Shown piece by piece: positions 60,042 to 64,000 of a stretch of 64,000 nt of DNA (positions are counted from its first letter, which is position 1; every line of letters begins with the position of its first letter). Position numbers and translations under genes: made by a program. Source of the DNA: Jannaschia faecimaris (lineage in GTDB: Bacteria; Pseudomonadota; Alphaproteobacteria; Rhodobacterales; Rhodobacteraceae). Under the pieces are notes generated by a model. It did not search any database. It saw nothing but the letters and a program-made list of their open reading frames with translations, and was not told the origin of the DNA. The stretch is taken from positions 1 through 64,000 of the forward strand of contig NZ_FNPX01000011.1 of the NCBI RefSeq assembly GCF_900107415.1. The letters are read 5' to 3'.

Positions 60042-60904
60042 CCGACCCCCGGAATCGGCGGGAATTCCGACAAACTCTCGACCACGAGAAGCATCAGCGC
60101 GGCACCCAGCATCGCGTCGAACCGGTCGAACAAACCACCATGTCCCGGTAACAGATTGGAGCTGTCCTTGACGCCCATCTTCCGTTTGATCGCGCTTTCG
60201 GCGATGTCACCCATCTGCGCCATCATGGCCAGCGCGACTGAAATGCCGACCGTCTCCCATCCCGCGTTTTGCCAGACGGCCCAAATGCCGCCGATTACGG
60301 CCGCCCCAATCCAGCCTGCTATCGTACCCGACCATGTTTTCTTGGGGCTGACCCGCGGCCAGAACTTGGGGCCGCCCAGTATCCGGCCCGCGAAGTAACC
60401 GGCAACGTCCGATATCACCACGACCGTGATCAGCCAGACCATCCACACCAGCCCGAAGTTGGACAGATGCTGCGTCAGGGACAGCCCCGCCAACATGATG
60501 GCGGCGGTGAAACCGACCATGATACGTCTGTGCCGCCGAATGAATGCGATGCCAGCCATGGGCACCAGCATCAGAACCGGCAGCCCAAAGCCAACCGGCA
60601 AGAGGTTCGCCGAAAACAGCGCCACACCGCCAAGAACGGCCATCAGCATTGCGCGCTTGGGGCCCGTGCGCAGCATCGTCGCTAATTCCCAGAGCATGAG
60701 GCCGACGCAGATCGCGATCAGCGAGACGAACCACAATCCTCCGCCCCAGATCGCGACGCCGCCAACGAGGAACAGGAAAACCGCAGTGCCGAGACGCGGG
60801 GCCAGGTCCTGAAAGCGGCCAGCGATCTGCGGCTCGATGGGATCTTCCATCGTGAATTCGAAAAGCGGCGGCTCTTCTTCGTCTGCCTCGGGACGATCGC
60901 TCAT
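60038..60904 (-). CDS. cdsA: Phosphatidate cytidylyltransferase
   Basis: A 288-aa polytopic enzyme making CDP-diacylglycerol for phospholipid synthesis. About eight helices; the C-terminal signature is SDVAGYFAGRILGGPKFWPRVSPKKTWSGTIAGWIGA, followed by DSSNLLPGHGGLFDRFD, the family active site. The start overlaps the end of uppS by 4 bases. Confidence 0.96.
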   Translation of the reverse strand: MSDRPEADEEEPPLFEFTMEDPIEPQIAGRFQDLAPRLGTAVFLFLVGGVAIWGGGLWFVSLIAICVGLMLWELATMLRTGPKRAMLMAVLGGVALFSANLLPVGFGLPVLMLVPMAGIAFIRRHRRIMVGFTAAIMLAGLSLTQHLSNFGLVWMVWLITVVVISDVAGYFAGRILGGPKFWPRVSPKKTWSGTIAGWIGAAVIGGIWAVWQNAGWETVGISVALAMMAQMGDIAESAIKRKMGVKDSSNLLPGHGGLFDRFDAMLGAALMLLVVESLSEFPPIPGVG

Positions 60905-61632
60905 GCCCTGACCCCGCCAAACCGTCGATCGCGCCCACCGAACCGCGACAGGATCTCTTCCAGATGTTGGCGGGTAAAGTCAGGCCAGAGCGTGTCGACG
61001 AACTCGTACTCCGAATAGGCGGACTGCCAGAGCAGGAAGTTGGAGATCCGCGCTTCGCCGCTGGTGCGGATCACCAGATCAGGGTCGGGTAGCACATGGG
61101 TATCAAGATATCGCGGCAGTGTCTGGTCGTCGATCGCATCCGGGTCGAGCTTGCCGTCGGCGACATCACGCGCCAGCCGCTTTGTCGCGCGCGCCACCTC
61201 GTCACGTCCGCCATAATTGAGCGCGATGGTCAGGTGACAGCGCGTGTTATGCGCCGTCAGCGCCTCGACCATATCCATTAGCCCGCGCAGTTTCTTGTCC
61301 AACCGCAACCGGTCCCCGATGAACCGCACGCGGGTGCCCTGCTCCAGCAGGGTCTGCGCCTCGGTCTGGATATAGCGCCGAAACAGGGACATCAGGCCCG
61401 AAACCTCGGCCTGCGTCCGCTTCCAGTTCTCGGTCGAAAAGGCGAAGATAGTACAGTATTCCACGCCCAACTCGGGGCAGGCCTCCACGATCTCGCGAAC
61501 GCGCCTCGCACCGGCGCGGTGGCCCAGAAGACGCGGGCGGCCCCGCATCTGGGCCCAGCGACCGTTGCCATCCATGATGAAGGCGACGTGTCGCGGACTG
61601 GGTCGCGCGCCGTTCTTGGCATCTGGGGTCAT
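60901..61632 (-). CDS. uppS: Isoprenyl transferase (undecaprenyl pyrophosphate synthase)
   Basis: A 243-aa cis-prenyltransferase for the cell-wall lipid carrier. HVAFIMDGNGRWAQMRGRPRLLGHRAGA holds the catalytic Asp and pyrophosphate site. TIFAFSTENWKR, LTIALNYGGRDEV and DLVIRTSGEARISNFLLWQSAYSEYEF are signatures. The Met at 61632 follows AGGAG; a longer frame to 61746 has no similarity. Confidence 0.96.
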   Translation of the reverse strand: MTPDAKNGARPSPRHVAFIMDGNGRWAQMRGRPRLLGHRAGARRVREIVEACPELGVEYCTIFAFSTENWKRTQAEVSGLMSLFRRYIQTEAQTLLEQGTRVRFIGDRLRLDKKLRGLMDMVEALTAHNTRCHLTIALNYGGRDEVARATKRLARDVADGKLDPDAIDDQTLPRYLDTHVLPDPDLVIRTSGEARISNFLLWQSAYSEYEFVDTLWPDFTRQHLEEILSRFGGRDRRFGGVRA

Positions 61633-61742
61633 GTGGATGTCTCCTGTCCCATCAGCGCGCCCGGCTGTCCCGCCGGGGCTCCGCCCTTCAATTGGCCGGA
61701 CGGTCCACCGGACCGTTCGCCGCCCATGGGGCGGTTTGCCAA

Positions 61743-62300
61743 TCAAACTTGCATGATTTCACCCTGCTTGTCTTCCAGCGCCTGGTCGATCTTCTTGATA
61801 TAGGTGTTGGTCAGGTCCTGAACCTCCTGCTCCCACATCTTGGCTTCGTCCTCGGCCAGGCCGTCGGCCTTCTTGATCTTGTCCATGCCGTCGCGGCGGA
61901 TGTTGCGGATGGCGACACGGGCACCCTCGGCATACTGGCCGGCGACCTTGGTCAGTTCGCGTCGCCGCTCCTCGTTCAATTCGGGAATCGGCAGCATGAT
62001 GATCGTCCCGTTCAGCTGCGGGTTGATGCCCAGACCGCTTTCGCGGATGGCCTTCTCGACCTTGCCGACCAGCCCCTTGTCCCAGACGTTGATGGTGACC
62101 ATCCGCGGTTCGGGAACGTTCACGGTTCCGACCTGGTTGATCGGCGTCGGGCTTCCGTAGGCGTCGACCATCACCGGCTCCAGCATCGAAGCCGAGGCGC
62201 GGCCCGTCCGCAGCGAGCCGAATTCGGTTCGCAGGCTCGCCATCGCGCCATCCATCCGGCGCTCCAGGTCGTTGGTATCAAGGTCGAAATCGTCGGCCAT
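61743..62300 (-). CDS. frr: Ribosome recycling factor
   Basis: A 185-aa protein that splits terminated ribosomes with [51 protein letters not shown] and the [16 protein letters not shown] and [30 protein letters not shown] signatures are clear. The Met at 62300 follows AGGGGAAG, just behind a short strong hairpin in the leader. Confidence 0.97.
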   Translation of the reverse strand: MADDFDLDTNDLERRMDGAMASLRTEFGSLRTGRASASMLEPVMVDAYGSPTPINQVGTVNVPEPRMVTINVWDKGLVGKVEKAIRESGLGINPQLNGTIIMLPIPELNEERRRELTKVAGQYAEGARVAIRNIRRDGMDKIKKADGLAEDEAKMWEQEVQDLTNTYIKKIDQALEDKQGEIMQV

Positions 62301-62623
62301 TGGACTTCCCCTAGCAGGCTGGAGCCCCAAGGGCTCCGATCGGTTTTTGCTTCATTTAGCCAATGCGACGCACCAAGGCCAGAGGGGGGCGACAGAGGGC
62401 CGGTACAGGCCCCGCCATGCCGATGCGGGCGCGATGTGCGCAACCCGATGTCGGGGTGCCAGAAAAGAAGTGTGGATGTCCCAGTCTCGGCAGTCAACGG
62501 GGTTCAGGTCGTGGCCGCCCGGCTCAAGCCTGCCGGTCATGGTGTGCTCCAAAGGTCTGGCAACGACACGAAAATCGCGCCACCCCTTTGCACCCTTCCA
62601 CGCAAACCCGCGCGCTGCGGGCG
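62301..62623. other. Intergenic stretch between pyrH and frr
   Basis: 323 bases with no supported gene. Near frr it holds a 7-bp perfect stem with a 3-base loop (62321-62337: GGAGCCC/GGGCTCC). A few poor T-runs on the minus strand (around 62343) could mark a partial terminator. I cannot place a promoter for frr with confidence. Confidence 0.45.
62321..62337 (-). terminator. Short GC hairpin in the frr leader
   Basis: A perfect 7-bp stem (GGAGCCC/GGGCTCC) with a 3-base loop, 21 bases upstream of the frr start and next to its ribosome site. No U-run follows, so attenuation or mRNA stabilisation is more likely than simple termination. Confidence 0.35.
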
Positions 62624-63358
62624 TCAGCCTTCGACGCGTGTGCAGGTTCCGGTACCTGCAAGGATCGACCGGAATCCACCCGGCGCATCCAACGAGAATA
62701 CGATGATCGGCAGACCGTTTTCACGCGCCAGCGCAATGGCCGAGGCATCCATCACCTTGAGATGTTTTTGCAACACTTCATCATATGTAATCGTCTCATA
62801 ACGGACGGCATCCGAATGCTTCTCCGGGTCCTTATCATACACGCCGTCGACTTTCGTGCCCTTGAAGATCGCACCACAGGACATTTCCGACGCGCGCAAC
62901 GTGGCCGCCGTGTCAGTCGTGAAATAGGGATTTCCCGTGCCGGCGGCGAAGATCACGACGCGCTTTTTCTCCAGGTGGCGGACGGCGCGGCGGCGGATGT
63001 ACGGCTCGCAGACCTGATCCATAGGGATGGCGGAAATAACGCGAGTGTGGATGCCCAGGCTCTCCATCGCACCCTGCATGGCCAGCGCGTTCATCACCGT
63101 CGCCAGCATGCCCATGTAGTCGGCGGTCGTGCGCTCCATCCCCTGCGCGGAGCCTTGCAAACCACGGAAGATATTGCCGCCACCGATGACCATGCAGATC
63201 TCGACGCCCATTTCGTGAACCGATTGGACTTCCTTGGCGATACGCTCGACTGTGGGCGGATGCAGGCCATAACCCTGCGGCCCCATCAGCGCCTCTCCGG
63301 AGATCTTGAGCATCACGCGCTTGAGGGGTTTCACACCGCCGGTGTCCAGATCCTGCAT
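62624..63358 (-). CDS. pyrH: UMP kinase PyrH
   Basis: A 244-aa hexameric kinase of pyrimidine synthesis. [66 protein letters not shown] and [17 protein letters not shown] are all signatures. The Met at 63358 follows GAGGGG. It heads the leftward core operon in this window and faces miaA. Confidence 0.97.
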   Translation of the reverse strand: MQDLDTGGVKPLKRVMLKISGEALMGPQGYGLHPPTVERIAKEVQSVHEMGVEICMVIGGGNIFRGLQGSAQGMERTTADYMGMLATVMNALAMQGAMESLGIHTRVISAIPMDQVCEPYIRRRAVRHLEKKRVVIFAAGTGNPYFTTDTAATLRASEMSCGAIFKGTKVDGVYDKDPEKHSDAVRYETITYDEVLQKHLKVMDASAIALARENGLPIIVFSLDAPGGFRSILAGTGTCTRVEG

Positions 63359-63460
63359 CGTGCTACCCCTCGTGTCCGTTGCGGTCACGGGTATGCCGGA
63401 TTAGGCGGGAACGGGCAACCGGGATGATCGGTCGCTACAACGATAGATAGAACGACCTGC

Positions 63461-64000
63461 ATGATGTTGAATTTTATTCATAATACCCCTTCGACCCAGC
63501 CCATACTGATCGCTGGCCCGACGGCTTCGGGCAAGTCGTCGCTGGCCCTGGCTATCGCCGAGTCTGCGGGCGGATGTATCGTGAACGCGGATGCGCTTCA
63601 GGTCTTCGCAGACTGGCGCAGCCTGACGGCGCGGCCTTCCGTGGCCGAGGAAGCCCGCGCTCCGCACGCCCTGTACGGTCACGTCGATTGGCAGCGCGCC
63701 TATTCGGTCGGCGACTGGCTGCGCGACGTCGCACCGCTTCTTGCGGGCGAACGGCCAATCATCGTGGGCGGCACGGGGCTGTATTTTCGCGCGCTGACCG
63801 AAGGGCTGGCCGACATTCCAGCAACACCGCCGAATATCCGGGCGGAGGCACAGACGCGCCTCGACGAGCAGGGCCTCGACGCCCTTGCGACGGAGTTGTC
63901 GCCGGACGTGCGGCTCGACATCGACCTGCAAAACCCGATGCGCGTGATGCGAGCTTGGGAAGTGGCCCGCCATACCGGGCGGTCCATCCGTGACTGGCAG
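63461..64000 (+). CDS. miaA: tRNA dimethylallyltransferase MiaA, 5' part
   Basis: The first 180 residues of the enzyme that adds dimethylallyl to A37 of tRNAs reading UNN codons. [19 protein letters not shown] is the P-loop, [20 protein letters not shown] the substrate loop, and [18 protein letters not shown] a signature. [20 protein letters not shown] reaches the window edge, so the end is missing. The start could be either of two adjacent ATG codons (63461 or 63464); no strong ribosome site precedes them. Confidence 0.93.
   Translation, partial: MMLNFIHNTPSTQPILIAGPTASGKSSLALAIAESAGGCIVNADALQVFADWRSLTARPSVAEEARAPHALYGHVDWQRAYSVGDWLRDVAPLLAGERPIIVGGTGLYFRALTEGLADIPATPPNIRAEAQTRLDEQGLDALATELSPDVRLDIDLQNPMRVMRAWEVARHTGRSIRDWQ

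Noticed and set aside
1-64000. CRISPR arrays, prophage, toxin-antitoxin or defence genes
   Set aside because: I looked for regular repeats, phage structural genes and typical defence enzymes and saw none.

Overview
The window is high-GC, densely packed DNA from an alphaproteobacterium. The best guess is a member of the Rhodobacterales (Roseobacter/Paracoccaceae type). The evidence is the LpxI-type lipid A gene, the order pyrH-frr-uppS-cdsA-dxr-rseP-bamA-ompH-fabZ-lpxA-lpxI-lpxB, a very large cyclic beta-1,2-glucan synthase, and several sites of the FnrL type TTGA(T/C)-N4-(G/A)TCAA. This placement is inferred from gene content only.

Left part (1-4.9 kb): the tail of a probable outer-membrane efflux protein, cysE, then a compact leftward operon. 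It encodes a doubled YdhR-like protein, a secreted protein, a glyoxalase-I-like VOC protein and a Tat-type secreted metallo-beta-lactamase-fold hydrolase. A divergent TetR regulator has two CGATCG-centred operators in the shared promoter region. It looks like an inducible detoxification module.

Middle part (5-37 kb): a stress and energy-limitation island. It holds cyclic glucan synthase with a double-domain Usp, cyclopropane fatty acid synthase with a second Usp, thioredoxin TrxC, a host-attachment-family protein with a HhH protein, an accessory FtsH, a MacAB-like efflux system, PEP synthase, PfkB, a phosphoribosyltransferase with a PRPP-synthetase-like enzyme, and a BMP-type nucleoside/lipoprotein ABC importer with an APH-like kinase. 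Palindromic CRP/FNR-type boxes lie in most of the divergent promoter gaps, so much of the island may form one oxygen- or NO-responsive regulon. One conserved gene (36594-37098) carries a 2-nt frameshift in a CG repeat.

Copper part (37.6-41.9 kb): copA (with two YHS domains), a divergent cueR, copC and a DUF411 gene. Two promoter-like elements with the 19-bp spacer expected of MerR-family control face away from each other. An aldo/keto reductase follows.

Respiratory part (43-50.7 kb): a complete nqrABCDEF-apbE operon for a Na+-translocating NADH:quinone oxidoreductase-like complex, divergent from a pentaheme c-type cytochrome. NqrB is only 258 residues long and lacks the segment that normally carries its covalent FMN, while NqrC keeps its FMN site and NqrD/E/F keep their FeS cysteines. 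This NQR variant with its linked multiheme cytochrome is the most likely undescribed system in the window.

Right part (50.8-64 kb): tRNA-Arg(CCG) and then a core envelope/lipid/isoprenoid operon read leftward (pyrH to lpxB). The 5' part of miaA runs rightward off the window end.
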